A stretch of DNA of 64,000 nucleotides from Chryseobacterium paludis (GTDB lineage Bacteria > Bacteroidota > Bacteroidia > Flavobacteriales > Weeksellaceae): positions 496,001 through 560,000 of the forward strand of contig NZ_CP099966.1 of assembly GCF_025403485.1 (NCBI RefSeq), given 5' to 3'. This document shows positions 53,617 through 62,822 of this stretch, one piece after another. Below the pieces are notes generated by a model. It saw nothing but the letters and a program-made list of their open reading frames with translations, was not told the origin of the DNA and made no database searches. A program made the position numbers and the translations under genes. Numbering within the stretch: position 1 is the stretch's first letter; every line of letters begins with the position of its first letter.

Positions 53617-54054
53617 ATGGAATCAAATATGAATATTAGAAGAATTGAAAGGGATGATTTTGAATTTGTTTATCATTCATTATGTGATCTTGAAAATGAA
53701 ATTTTAGATCGAGAAGCCTTACAGAAAATATTCTGCGAAAATATCGACAACCTTAGTTACAGTTACTTAATCGCTGAAATTGAAAATGAAAAAATTGGAT
53801 TTATAACCTTGCATACTCAAAATCTTTTACATCATTGCGGGCTTGTTGGAGAAATCCAAGAGTTTTATATTACAGAGCATTTCAGAGGCAAAGGGATAGG
53901 AAGACACTTAATTCGCAGAATTATGGATTTAGCCGAAGAGAATAAACTAAAAAGTATTGAAGTTGCAACAAACAAAAAAAGGATTGAGAATATCAATATC
54001 TATGAAAATCTTGGATTTAACCTGACACATAATAAATTCACGATATATAAATAA
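53617..54054 (+). CDS. GNAT-family N-acetyltransferase
   Basis: A 145-residue single GNAT domain. 'IRRIERDDFEFVYHSLCDLE' starts the fold; acetyl-CoA binding motif A is 'EFYITEHFRGKGIGRHLIRR' (about 91-110; R/Q-G-x-G-K-G form), followed by 'SIEVATNKKRIENINIYENL' and 'GFNLTHNKFTIYK'. It transfers an acetyl group to a small molecule or amine; the target cannot be read. Monocistronic. The following 54055-54421 spacer is slightly richer in GC, with no coding frame I could support. Confidence 0.85.
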   Translation: MESNMNIRRIERDDFEFVYHSLCDLENEILDREALQKIFCENIDNLSYSYLIAEIENEKIGFITLHTQNLLHHCGLVGEIQEFYITEHFRGKGIGRHLIRRIMDLAEENKLKSIEVATNKKRIENINIYENLGFNLTHNKFTIYK

Positions 54055-54421
54055 GCTGATTTAGTTAGGGTATAATGATATTTTTATTTTTTTTCTTTTA
54101 CCTATTTCCTGATTCTAGCTTTAGCATTGGTGCAGGGGGATGAAGTATTATATCATCCTACCAAGGGAACCTGACCTTTAGGGTGTGTACGCCAATTTGT
54201 TCTCGCACCAGGGAGTAAAGCTTACGCTTCCTGCTGAAATATTATTGTTTTTATCCTTTGCTACCAAAGGTTTTAGGCATGTATCTCCAGTAAATTATTC
54301 ATTGAGCAAGTTGTTTAATATATAATCTTAATCTTAATTGAATGTGTTTAATGATGGTTTAATGCAATTAAATTATCTAGCTATAGATTGGTAAAATTAG
54401 AAATCAGATTTGTAATTTATT

Positions 54422-54479
54422 AAAATATACTAAAAAGTATATTTTGTTTGTTTCTAAAATATACTTTTTAGTATATTTG
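54422..54479 (+). promoter_or_regulatory. Two TetR operators over the promoter of the TetR gene
   Basis: Two palindromes with arms AAAATATAC/GTATATTTT and 6-bp centres: 54422-54445 and 54456-54479 (last base G). The second overlaps an exact -7 element TATATTTG (54472-54479). A repressor bound there would block its own transcription. The same palindrome occurs at 55102-55125. Confidence 0.75.
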
Positions 54480-54498
54480 TAAAGTAAAATTAAAACCG

Positions 54499-55088
54499 AT
54501 GCTAACAAAAGCAGAAAAAACGAAGTTATTTATCTTAGAAACAGCAAGCCCCCTTTACAATGAGAAAGGTATTTCTGGTGTGAGCATAGATGATGTTTTG
54601 GAAGCGACGAAATTAACAAAAGGTTGTATTTACGGGCATTTTAATGGAAAAGATGATCTATCCGAACAGGTTGTGGACTTTTCACTAAAAAAAATGTCAC
54701 AAAAGCTGGCTGGTATTGTTTCCCAAGGTAAAACAGCAGAAGAAAAGATTTTTTTGTATCTCGATTTTCATAAGAATCCTATTGATACCTATATTGCTGG
54801 TGGTTGTCCTATCTTTAATACTGCCGTTGAAGCAGATGATCATTTTCCTTCCATTAAAAAAAAGTGGCAAAAGTTTTGGAAACCGGCCTGCAAGGTATTT
54901 CAAATATTTTAAAAGAAGGTATTGTTAATGGTGAATTTTCAGATGAGCTCAATGCGGACATTTTTGCGTTTAAAATATTATCGGCCGTGGAAGGTGGTAT
55001 TGTTTTAAGTAGAACTATGGATTCGCAAAAATTAATGATCGAACTTATAATAGACCTTAAGAAAGAATTAAAGCAATATAAGCTGTAA
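54499..55088 (+). pseudogene. TetR/AcrR-family regulator, frameshifted in an A8 run
   Basis: The first frame (54499-54912) has the TetR HTH 'GVSIDDVLEATKLTKGCIYG' with 'HFNGKDDLSEQV' and reaches 'GGCPIFNTAVEADDHFPSIK'; it then reads off into 'WQKFWKPACKVFQIF'. The second frame, from about 54862 to 55088, continues with 'VAKVLETGLQGISNILKEG' through 'LKKELKQYKL', the normal end of this family. One A more in the run at 54856-54863 would join them as IKKKVAKVLE. The DNA-binding half is intact, but the ligand/dimer half is lost unless the shift is repaired or the base is an error. Operators flank the gene on both sides. Confidence 0.8.
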
Positions 55089-55101
55089 TTTTTTTTGATT
55101 C

Positions 55102-55125
55102 AAAATATACTAAAAAGTATATTTT
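55102..55125 (+). promoter_or_regulatory. TetR operator upstream of the SDR operon
   Basis: A third copy of the AAAATATAC-N6-GTATATTTT palindrome, 80 bp before the SDR gene start, overlapping a -7-like TATATTTT. It places the SDR genes in the regulon of the TetR gene. Confidence 0.7.
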
Positions 55126-55204
55126 AGGGAATTTTAGAAATCAATTCAAAAAATAACTGATTACATAAATAAAGTATCATTAAATATTAAATAGATTCAA
55201 TCAA

Positions 55205-55933
55205 ATGAAAACAACAGGAAATACAATATTCATTAGTGGCGGAAGTGCCGGAATAGGGTTGGCTATCGCTAAAAAATTAAATGCTGTCGGAAATAAAATT
55301 ATCATCAACGGACGTAATGAAGAACGTCTTCATAAAGCTTTAGCAGAACTAAAAGATGCAGTAGCAATTCAGGGTGATTTATCAATTGAAGCCGATAGGA
55401 TTCGTATTGCAGAAGACTTGAAAGCGAATCATGTGGATGTTAATATTATCATCAACAATGCAGGAACAGCTTTTGGATATCTACTGAGTGAAACAACCAA
55501 TGCACATGAAAGAGCATTGATTGAAATGAACACAAACTATTTTGCAATCATCCACTTCACAGAATTAATGATTCCATACTTATTGGAAAAAGAAGAATCT
55601 GCTGTGGTGAATGTATCATCTATAGCAGTATATGGAAGTCACAAATTCTTACCAACTTATGGAGCAACTAAAGCAGCATTACATAGTTATACAACGGCTT
55701 TAAGACAAACTTATGAAGAACAGAAAAATCTCCAGATCTATGAAGTTTATCCTCCCTTGGTTAATACAGAATTTTCTGCTGAAATTGGTGGGACGGCAGG
55801 AATTCAGCCAAGTGAAGTGGCAGATGAACTGTTCATTGGATTAGAAAATAACTTATTTGATATTCCAGTAGGAGATGCAAAGACCTATGCAAACGCAATC
55901 AGTGAGGCAATGTCTAAATTAATGCATGCATAA
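55205..55933 (+). CDS. SDR-family oxidoreductase (DltE-like)
   Basis: A 242-residue SDR. Cofactor motif 'ISGGSAGIGLAIAKKLNAVG' (10-29), 'IINNAGTAFG', catalytic Ser in 'VVNVSSIAVYGSH' and Tyr/Lys in 'PTYGATKAALHSYTTAL'; 'EVYPPLVNTEFSAEIGGTAG' and 'LFIGLENNLFDIPVGDAK' are as in the DltE-like group. Substrate unknown. First gene behind the third TetR operator; a second, similar SDR gene follows 73 bp later. Confidence 0.88.
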   Translation: MKTTGNTIFISGGSAGIGLAIAKKLNAVGNKIIINGRNEERLHKALAELKDAVAIQGDLSIEADRIRIAEDLKANHVDVNIIINNAGTAFGYLLSETTNAHERALIEMNTNYFAIIHFTELMIPYLLEKEESAVVNVSSIAVYGSHKFLPTYGATKAALHSYTTALRQTYEEQKNLQIYEVYPPLVNTEFSAEIGGTAGIQPSEVADELFIGLENNLFDIPVGDAKTYANAISEAMSKLMHA

Positions 55934-56006
55934 ATTTAACAATACCAATCATTTTCAATTTTTAGAATAGAGATGATGGTATATTTCATTTTTAAATTTT
56001 AAGATT

Positions 56007-56771
56007 ATGAATTTAAGAAATAAGACAATACTGATTACGGGAGGTGCTTCTGGAATTGGTTTGGAAGCAGCAAAGAAGTTTATGACTCTCGGAAATAAGG
56101 TGATTATTACCGGACGGAATTTACTCAAGCTAGAGGAAGCAAAAAAAGAGTATCCAGAGTTAACAATCATTCAGTCGGATGCTGCAAACCCACAGAACGC
56201 AATTGCGTTATTTGAAAAAATAAAGGATCTAGGTGGCATCGACATTTTATATAATAATGCAGGTGTGGGGGTAGCTCCACTGAATTTGGGCATTTCGAGC
56301 GACAAACATTTACAAGGAGCGATTTATGAAATGGAAGTCAATTATTTTGGAGTCATACGTTTAAATAATCTTTTTATGGACATGCTAAAATCCCGAAATG
56401 AAGCTGCTATTATCAATACCACTTCAATTCTTAGTATTGTTCCTTCTGTTTTGGAAGCTACCTATTCAGCTTCAAAAACGGCGTTATCCTTTTACACCAA
56501 GTCTCTGAGATCACATTTAGAATTTATAAATAGCTCTGTGAAGGTCTTCGAATTACTTCCACCACTGGTAGATACCGATATGGTTGCAGAAAGAAAAGAT
56601 AAAAAGATGTCCATCAGTCTGTTTGTTAAGGAACTTATTAAAGGTCTCGAAAAAGATACAATCACAATTCGTGTAGGTGATGCCAAATCATTATTTTTCC
56701 TTAATCGAATTGCGCCGGATAAAGCCTATCAATTGGTTAATAAGAAAAAACATTATCAATCTATCCAATAA
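56007..56771 (+). CDS. SDR-family oxidoreductase (DltE-like), second copy
   Basis: A 254-residue SDR: 'LITGGASGIGLEAAKKFMTL' , 'DILYNNAGVGVAP', catalytic Ser in 'IINTTSILSIVPS' and Tyr/Lys in 'ATYSASKTALSFYTKSLRSH', with 'FELLPPLVDTDMVAERKDKK' near the end. It is a diverged relative of the SDR at 55205. The quinone-oxidoreductase-like gene begins 13 bp after its stop, so these genes form one operon under the TetR operator at 55102. Confidence 0.88.
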   Translation: MNLRNKTILITGGASGIGLEAAKKFMTLGNKVIITGRNLLKLEEAKKEYPELTIIQSDAANPQNAIALFEKIKDLGGIDILYNNAGVGVAPLNLGISSDKHLQGAIYEMEVNYFGVIRLNNLFMDMLKSRNEAAIINTTSILSIVPSVLEATYSASKTALSFYTKSLRSHLEFINSSVKVFELLPPLVDTDMVAERKDKKMSISLFVKELIKGLEKDTITIRVGDAKSLFFLNRIAPDKAYQLVNKKKHYQSIQ

Positions 56772-56784
56772 AAATAAAATTTTT

Positions 56785-57786
56785 ATGAAAGCATTTGTAG
56801 TTCAAAATTATGGTAAGAAAGAGGAGCTAACATTCCGTGAAGTTAGTAAACCTATACCCCGTGAAAATGAGGTCATGGTTGAAATCTATGCGGCAGGCCT
56901 AAATCAGCTGGATTCTAAAATTCTGTCCGGTGAATTCAAAATGATTTTACCCTATAAACCACCATTCATTCTCGGTCATGACCTGGCCGGTATTGTCATT
57001 GAAACAGGTTCGAGGGTAACAAAGTTCAAGATTGGAGACGAAGTTTACACCCGTCCTTCTGATCATTACATTGGTACCTTTGCTGAATACTTAGCTGTTG
57101 AAGAGACAGACCTGGCATTGAAGCCCCGAAACCTTTCTATGGAAAAGGCGGCAGGTGTTCCCCTCGTTGCTTTAACAGCTTGGCAAGCTTTGGTAGAAAT
57201 AGGGAAATTAAAAAAGGGACAAAAAGTTTTTATACAGGCAGGGTCAGGAGGAGTTGGTATTATTGCTATTCAGTTAGCTAAATATTTAGGCGCTACTGTT
57301 GCCACTACAGCTGGAAAAGCAAGTTTTCCAATGCTTGAAGAATTAGGTGCTGATGTTTTAATTGATTACAAAACGCAGGATTTTGAAACAATTTTGAAGG
57401 ACTACGATTTGGTATTAAATAGTCAGGATACCAAAACCTTGAAGAAATCCTTAAATGTGGTAAAAACAGGAGGTAAGATAATTTCTATTTCAGGTCCTCC
57501 TACACCAGCATTTGCACAAGAAATTGGCGCTTCATGGATCGTTCGTTCAGTATTATCACTTCTAAGTTTCGGTGTGAGGAAAAAAGCGAAAAGGCAAGGT
57601 ATTGATTACGAGTTCTTGTTCATGAAATCAAGTGGAAGACAACTTGGACAAATTACTAAACTCATTGAAGATGGAACAATTAAAATTGTAGTAGAGAAGG
57701 TTTATCCATTTTCACAAACGAATGAGGCTCTAAATCACGTGGCAAGTGGAAGAGCAAAGGGAAAGGTTGTAGTAAAAATAAAGTAA
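56785..57786 (+). CDS. NADP-dependent quinone-oxidoreductase-like MDR protein
   Basis: A 333-residue medium-chain dehydrogenase/reductase starting at the ATG at 56785 (upstream in-frame sequence belongs to the preceding SDR gene). GroES-like N-terminus with 'YAAGLNQLDSKILSGEFKMI' and 'PFILGHDLAGIV'; Rossmann motif 'VFIQAGSGGVGIIAIQLAKY' (~145-165); end 'HVASGRAKGKVVVKIK'. The Cys and zinc-lobe residues of alcohol dehydrogenases are absent, as in zinc-free quinone reductases. It probably reduces quinones or enals with NADPH. Last gene of the TetR-controlled set. Confidence 0.88.
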   Translation: MKAFVVQNYGKKEELTFREVSKPIPRENEVMVEIYAAGLNQLDSKILSGEFKMILPYKPPFILGHDLAGIVIETGSRVTKFKIGDEVYTRPSDHYIGTFAEYLAVEETDLALKPRNLSMEKAAGVPLVALTAWQALVEIGKLKKGQKVFIQAGSGGVGIIAIQLAKYLGATVATTAGKASFPMLEELGADVLIDYKTQDFETILKDYDLVLNSQDTKTLKKSLNVVKTGGKIISISGPPTPAFAQEIGASWIVRSVLSLLSFGVRKKAKRQGIDYEFLFMKSSGRQLGQITKLIEDGTIKIVVEKVYPFSQTNEALNHVASGRAKGKVVVKIK

Positions 57787-57825
57787 CAAAGCGAACAGAT
57801 AAGTTGACAATATTGTCTCGGCGTC

Positions 57826-57912
57826 TTTGAGGATATAAATATTGAGATTTCTGGGAATTCTTTACTTTTCACTACCAACAAAATACCCTTTGGCATATAT
57901 GCTATTGATGAC
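57826..57912 (+). pseudogene. Remnant of an AraC-family regulator
   Basis: The stretch reads 'EDINIEISGNSLLFTTNKIP' then 'FGIYAID', matching 'EDKTIEITGNTLLFTTSKIP' and 'FGIHTLSG' of the intact AraC protein encoded 200-480 bp downstream. No start, no HTH. It is a fragment of a tandem paralog. The rest of 57787-58110 has no other gene. Confidence 0.55.
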
Positions 57913-58110
57913 AGCGATGCTTACTGGATTTACGTATAAAAAGACATTCTTTCTTCCACATTGGAGCAATGCTTCACCATAACTGTCAAAAAAATCCTAG
58001 TTCGTTGGGGAAATCAAACTTTCTGAATTGAACATCTGCAATGCATTTTCACACTTTTGAAGTCTCAGAAATTGTTTTTTTAAGTTAAATTAGCACTAAC
58101 AAATTAGATT

Positions 58111-59025
58111 ATGGAACTTAAATCGGACAAAACTATAGCAATTAAAAATACGGGGAATCACACATCAGAAAACGCGATGAATTTTGTTGATAATTTTGAA
58201 ATTCTCGATTTAAGTAAAGTAGATAACAATCATTTTTTTTCCTTCAATTATTCCCGAAAAACCTTCTACACAGCCACCTTATTACAAGGAAAATATAGCA
58301 TTGAATTTGAAGATAAAACTATTGAGATAACTGGCAATACATTACTATTTACAACTTCCAAAATTCCGTTTGGTATTCATACATTAAGTGGAGTTTATAA
58401 AGGTATAAGCTGTATTTTTAAAGAAGATTTTATAACTAAAACTAATAGTGGTCACCGTTTGTTAGAATTTCCAATATACAAACCAGGCAGACAAAATATT
58501 TACTCACTGACCGATAATCAAGCTGAAAATTTTACAAATATTTATGCTAAAATTTTCGATGAAAAGCTCGACAACGGTAATTATAAAGAAAGTCTACAAC
58601 GCAACTACCTTCTCGAACTTATTTTCAATGCCCAAAAGCTTGATCCTGTAGCGTCCTATATCAAGAAAAACAATACTACTGAAGAGATAGCTTGCTCATT
58701 TATAAGATTATTGGAATCACAGTTTCCCATAGACAATTCACAAGATGTTGTTAAATTAAAAACTGCCGGCGAATTTGCAGAACATTTATCGCTACATCCC
58801 AATTATTTAAACCGACAAGTGAAGCTTTCAAAAGGAAGAACCGTTAGTGATATCATCAACGCAAGAATCGAACAGGAAGCAAAAATTCTACTAAAACTGA
58901 CCAATTGGAATATTGCAGAGATTGCAAATTCATTAGGCTTTGAAGAACCTTCCCACTTTAATACATTTTTCAAAAAGCATACGAAGATAGCTCCTACGGA
59001 TTATCGAAAACTAAAAAGAGATTAG
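58111..59025 (+). CDS. AraC-family transcriptional regulator
   Basis: A 304-residue protein with an N-terminal cupin-like region (~20-150; 'FFSFNYSRKTFYTATLLQGK', 'LLFTTSKIPFGIHTLSG') and a C-terminal double HTH (~205-300; 'AGEFAEHLSLHPNYLNRQVK', 'NIAEIANSLGFEEPSHFNTF', 'FKKHTKIAPTDYRKLKR'). It likely senses a small molecule. A tandem relict of a paralog lies just upstream, and an SDR gene follows 120 bp downstream on the same strand, the probable target. Confidence 0.9.
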   Translation: MELKSDKTIAIKNTGNHTSENAMNFVDNFEILDLSKVDNNHFFSFNYSRKTFYTATLLQGKYSIEFEDKTIEITGNTLLFTTSKIPFGIHTLSGVYKGISCIFKEDFITKTNSGHRLLEFPIYKPGRQNIYSLTDNQAENFTNIYAKIFDEKLDNGNYKESLQRNYLLELIFNAQKLDPVASYIKKNNTTEEIACSFIRLLESQFPIDNSQDVVKLKTAGEFAEHLSLHPNYLNRQVKLSKGRTVSDIINARIEQEAKILLKLTNWNIAEIANSLGFEEPSHFNTFFKKHTKIAPTDYRKLKRD

Positions 59026-59144
59026 TATATTAAATACACTTTTTAACCTGGAAGTTTGATTTTGGTAAGGATTGGTTTTAATTCCGCTATATACCAGTTC
59101 TTCATTAGTGCGACCTTTGTCTTATAATTTTAAAATAATTAAAA

Positions 59145-59876
59145 ATGACAAAAATAGCATTAGTTACAGGTGGTAACAAGGGAATTGGTTTTGAAACAGT
59201 AAGACAACTTGCTAAGCAAAATATTAAAGTTCTAATAGGTGCAAGAAATGAAACCGAAGGAAAAAATGCTGAAGAAGTCCTTCGAGGTGAATCTCTGGAT
59301 GTAGAATTTATAAAGCTGGACATCAGTAATTCGCAGGACATTGAAAATGCAAAAACCTACATTGAACGTGAATATGGAAAGTTGGATATTCTCATCAATA
59401 ATGCCGCAGTATTTCTTGACAGTGCGTGGTTCGGCAATAATGTGGAATCTGTACCTATGAAAACACTTCGTGACACTTTTGATATCAATTACTTCGGAAC
59501 AGTCGAACTTACCCAGGCACTGTTGCCGCTAATTAAAAAAAGTGACGCGGGTCGTATCGTAAATATCAGCAGTGTATCTGGTTCATTTGGAGCTCATCTC
59601 GATGAAAATCATTGGCTTTATCAATTAAAACCTTATGCGTACAGTGCTTCTAAAACGGCATTGAACCAATTTACCGTTTTCCTTGCAAATGCACTTAAGG
59701 AAACCAATATTAAAGTAAACGCTGCAAGTCCAGGATGGGTACAAACTTCTATCGGTTCAGATGAAGCGCCATTGACACCTGCACAAGGTGCCGAGACTGG
59801 GGTTGCTTTAGCCTTGATTGATGAAAAAGGGACAACAGGCACTTTCTCTCAAGCAGGCGAAAGTTTACCTTGGTAA
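59145..59876 (+). CDS. SDR-family oxidoreductase (carbonyl reductase-like)
   Basis: A 243-residue SDR: 'LVTGGNKGIGFETVRQLAKQ' (6-25), 'DILINNAAVF', catalytic Ser in 'IVNISSVSGSFGAH' and Tyr/Lys in 'YAYSASKTALNQFTVFLA'; the 'GGNKGIGFE' and 'NNAAVF' forms are those of the plant and animal carbonyl-reductase-like group. Ends 'TFSQAGESLPW'. Substrate unknown. Downstream of an AraC regulator on the same strand. Confidence 0.9.
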   Translation: MTKIALVTGGNKGIGFETVRQLAKQNIKVLIGARNETEGKNAEEVLRGESLDVEFIKLDISNSQDIENAKTYIEREYGKLDILINNAAVFLDSAWFGNNVESVPMKTLRDTFDINYFGTVELTQALLPLIKKSDAGRIVNISSVSGSFGAHLDENHWLYQLKPYAYSASKTALNQFTVFLANALKETNIKVNAASPGWVQTSIGSDEAPLTPAQGAETGVALALIDEKGTTGTFSQAGESLPW

Positions 59877-59879
59877 TCT

Positions 59880-60180
59880 GCTAACATTAAACTTAACATA
59901 TGAAACTGTTTCGATTGAAAGAATTGCACTTTCATCTCAACTTCTTGTTGAGCAGGGTGGCGAGGTAGTAGTAATGAGCGAAAATGACAGTGATACTGTT
60001 CAAGGAATAAAGCACCAGTTCTTTGTCATTTGGAAATTCCCAACTGATGAATTGGCAAAAGCTTTCGAAACTTTGGGATTAGATGGGGATGGTATGAATA
60101 CTTTGATCAGTTTAATCTTAAGAGGGGTAATGTTAATATAACTGAGAAATTGGTTAATTTGTAAACTAACCTTGATTGCG
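59880..60180 (+). pseudogene. Broken small gene, frameshifted near 60090
   Basis: One frame reads 'IERIALSSQLLVEQGGEVVV', 'MSENDSDTVQGIKHQFFVIW' and 'KFPTDELAKAFETLGLDG'; a second frame, from the G4 run at about 60085, continues 'GWYEYFDQFNLKRGNVNITE' to a stop. Together they give a plausible small protein of ~100 residues, with no acceptable start codon in the first frame. The family is not named; the two pieces fit one another because the second completes the domain naturally. It is therefore a pseudogene or a sequence error. Confidence 0.45.
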
Positions 60181-60618
60181 GAAAAGTCTTGTAACGGATT
60201 AATCTCTACAAGACTTTACTGTTATCATTTAAAAAATATAGAAAGATAACTTATGGCTCAAAGTTGCTTCCAGTCCTCGAGACAAATTATAAAAATTAAT
60301 TTCAAAGAGAAAATTTCAAATTATCTTAAACAAGATACTAACGGATGGCTGGGGCTTAATTATGCAAACGGAATAGTAATGCCCAAATACTTTATCAAAA
60401 TAAAAATCTTAAGTTTTTAGAAAAAATATTTTTCAATGACTCTACAATTAGTGTTGAGTTATCTGCATTTCTACAACAAGGATTGTAAAATCAAAAAACG
60501 ATCATAATAAATTTTAAAGCCGTGGTAGAAATAAATTTATGAAAGTTATAAATAAGATTGATACAATGTGAAAATTTGACAGTTATCTGCTATTTTTATA
60601 AAACCTAAAACATTTAAA
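60181..60618. other. Spacer without a supported gene
   Basis: AT-rich. A 55-codon frame at 60253-60420 has no recognisable product. No hairpin terminator or operator stands out. Confidence 0.3.
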
Positions 60619-61188
60619 GTGTATAGACAATTAGAAAAATATTTTAAATCAAGAACTGAAATTGACGATAAGACACTTTCTTATATCTTTTCATATTTCA
60701 AATTTAAAAAGACCAAAAGAAACGAGTTTCTGTTGGAAGAAGGCGAAATCTGTAAACATTTCTATTTTGTAAACAAAGGTTGCATACGACTTTTTAGCGT
60801 TAATAAAGAAGGAGAGGAAGCCACAAGATATTTTCATTTTGAAGATGCTTTTGGAACTGCGCTGTCAAGCTTAATCAATCAAAAACCTTCATTCGAATTT
60901 ATGCAGACTATCGAACCTTCGGAATTGTTAGTCATAAATCGTGACGACTACTTTCATTTGGTCAAGACGGTTCCACAGTTTTGCTTTATTTACAGACAAA
61001 TTCTAGAATTAGCCTATATAAAATCCCAAGAACGTATTTATTGTTTTCAAGGTTTAGAAGCAATAGAAAAAGTTCGTTGGGTTTTGACAGATCAAACAAA
61101 ATTGTTGACAAGACTATCAAACAAAATGGTTGCATCTTACTTAGGGCTTACCCCTCAAACATTAAGTAGATTAAAATCAAAGATTTGA
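60619..61188 (+). CDS. Crp/Fnr-family regulator (cyclic-nucleotide-binding-like)
   Basis: A 189-residue protein with a GTG start. The N-terminal ~120 residues form a cNMP-binding beta-roll ('FLLEEGEICKHFYFVNKGCI', 'RLFSVNKEGEEATRYFHFED', 'ALSSLINQKPSFEFMQTIEP'); the key Arg of cAMP binders is absent, as in most Bacteroidetes members. The C-terminal HTH is short: 'LSNKMVASYLGLTPQTLSRL'. The NmrA-like gene begins 78 bp downstream on the same strand and is the probable target. Confidence 0.88.
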   Translation: MYRQLEKYFKSRTEIDDKTLSYIFSYFKFKKTKRNEFLLEEGEICKHFYFVNKGCIRLFSVNKEGEEATRYFHFEDAFGTALSSLINQKPSFEFMQTIEPSELLVINRDDYFHLVKTVPQFCFIYRQILELAYIKSQERIYCFQGLEAIEKVRWVLTDQTKLLTRLSNKMVASYLGLTPQTLSRLKSKI

Positions 61189-61266
61189 AAATGTGAACAT
61201 AGGACAATGTTTACAAAATATACTCTTATCATCTTTGTATTTCACTAAACAATTAAAAGTTCAATT

Positions 61267-62145
61267 ATGATTTTAGTAACAACGCCAACAGGTAATACAG
61301 GTTCAATGATTCTGCAACAATTGGTAGAGGGGGAACAAGAGGTTAGAATTTTTGTTAGAGATCCTAAAAAAATATCAGCTGACATTTTAGAAAAAGTAGA
61401 AGTTGCCACAGGTTCTTTGCTAAATGAATATGAATTCACAAAAGCATTGCAAGGTTGTGATACCCTCTATTTTTGTGTGCCCCAGAGTAATACCCAAGAA
61501 GATGTAAATATTTATTATGAAAGCTTTGCAAAAGTGGCTTCACAAGCAATTAAAAATGCAGGTACAAAAAGAGTTGTTTATTTATCAGGCGGCGGTAAAG
61601 AAAGTAATTTGCAGGCAGGTCTTATAACAGCGTTACACAAAGGCGAAGATATAGTCAGCCAATCCGGAGCATCAGTAAGAGCATTACGTTGCCCGGTATT
61701 TTTTGAAACCCTTTTGTATCAGATTGCTTCTCTAAAAAAATCAGGAACGTTTTTCTTACCTATTGACGGAAATTACAAATCATCGCAAATAGCAGTAAAA
61801 GACATTGCATCAAAAGCAGTAGAATTTTTAATAGACAAAACCTGGGCAGGCGTTGAGGGATTTACTGTTCACGGTCCGGCAGATATAAGCTACAATGAGA
61901 TTGCTCTACAAATGAGTGAATTAACGGAAAAGCCTATTCGTTTTCAACAAGTTTCAAAAGAGGACTATATAGAAGCACTATTGGTAGAACATCATACGAG
62001 TGAAGCTTTTGCAATCTCTTTAACAGAAATGTTGACAGCAATTGGCAATGGCCTTTATGACACGGAACCGAGAACAGAAGAAAGCACAACAAGTACAACC
62101 ATTAGAGAGTGGTTAAAAGAAAATTTAGTTAGTAAAATCAAATAA
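61267..62145 (+). CDS. NmrA-like NAD(P)-binding protein
   Basis: A 292-residue atypical SDR: the Rossmann motif 'VTTPTGNTGSMILQQLVEGE' (3-22; TGxTG form), 'VRIFVRDPKKI' and 'GCDTLYFCVPQSNTQEDVN', then 'KRVVYLSGGGKESN'. No Tyr-xxx-Lys pair, as in NmrA/QorB-like members that act as redox sensors or quinone reductases. It follows the Crp/Fnr gene. A -7-like CATCTTTG is at 61230-61237. Confidence 0.88.
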   Translation: MILVTTPTGNTGSMILQQLVEGEQEVRIFVRDPKKISADILEKVEVATGSLLNEYEFTKALQGCDTLYFCVPQSNTQEDVNIYYESFAKVASQAIKNAGTKRVVYLSGGGKESNLQAGLITALHKGEDIVSQSGASVRALRCPVFFETLLYQIASLKKSGTFFLPIDGNYKSSQIAVKDIASKAVEFLIDKTWAGVEGFTVHGPADISYNEIALQMSELTEKPIRFQQVSKEDYIEALLVEHHTSEAFAISLTEMLTAIGNGLYDTEPRTEESTTSTTIREWLKENLVSKIK

Positions 62146-62168
62146 AGCTAAGCACAGAAACAAGTGAA

Positions 62169-62264
62169 ATGGCATTGCTTACTTGGCTTTGGGTTTTTAT
62201 AATCGCTATCATTTTAGTTCCTGTTATGGGAATATTGTTGGATTTTTGTAAACATACAAAATAA
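62169..62264 (+). CDS. Small single-helix membrane protein (31 aa), tentative
   Basis: A 31-codon frame with one hydrophobic helix ('LLTWLWVFIIAIILVPVMGI') and a basic C-terminus. It lies 23 bp after the NmrA-like gene on the same strand. Such tiny membrane proteins are common and poorly known; the helix may also be chance in AT-rich DNA. Confidence 0.35.
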   Translation: MALLTWLWVFIIAIILVPVMGILLDFCKHTK

Positions 62265-62448
62265 AAAGAACCTCCAGAAAATAAAATGGCATTTTAACAA
62301 GGGTTTTGCAATATTGGGAGAAGAAATTTTAAATTTGAACGAATGGTTCTTGAATGTCTCAATATTGCACCCCAAAAAAACGTTACTAATAGAATATCTA
62401 AATCTCAAAAAACGATAAAAATCACTTTCAAAAAATGGTTTGCCATTC

Positions 62449-62480
62449 TAAAAAACGGCTAAATTTTTAGCCGTTTTTTA
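62449..62480. terminator. Bidirectional intrinsic terminator
   Basis: Stem AAAAAACGGCTA/TAGCCGTTTTTT with a 5- to 6-base loop, between the plus-strand NmrA locus and the minus-strand NTF2-like gene. Confidence 0.8.
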
Positions 62481-62801
62481 TCCAGTAATTTTCAATGACT
62501 GTATCAATTCATCAGCTATTTCTAAATGATAACTCAACACAATAGGGCTTCCGTTAAATTTTCCTGAAGCTTCTGCCTTCAAAACGCTTCCCGTTTCTGT
62601 TTCTTCAAAGCTTACGGGCTGCATTGTAGCTTGGTATCGCTCGTTGGCATCCGCAATCCAATGTTCTATCTCTTTTCGTCCTTTGTACGTTTTACCTTCA
62701 TCATAAACTACGGCTGTTTCGGAAAAACAATTTGCATAAGCAACGCTATCAAAGTTGTTTTGTGTTTTTACTAAATCTGATACTACTTTCGGTAAGTTCA
62801 T
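62478..62801 (-). CDS. NTF2/SnoaL-like protein
   Basis: A 107-residue single cone-barrel domain: 'VSDLVKTQNNFDSVAYANCF', 'SETAVVYDEGKTYKGRKEIE' and 'HWIADANERYQATMQPVSFE', then 'LKAEASGKFNGSPIVLSYHL'. NTF2-like proteins bind or turn over small hydrophobic molecules. 21 bp downstream of the SDR gene, probably the same operon. Confidence 0.85.
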   Translation of the reverse strand: MNLPKVVSDLVKTQNNFDSVAYANCFSETAVVYDEGKTYKGRKEIEHWIADANERYQATMQPVSFEETETGSVLKAEASGKFNGSPIVLSYHLEIADELIQSLKITG

Positions 62802-62822
62802 TATTATTTATTTTTGAGGTTA

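Noticed and set aside
60253..60420. 55-codon plus-strand frame
   Set aside because: No homology recognised, and low-complexity Lys/Ile composition typical of AT-rich spacer.
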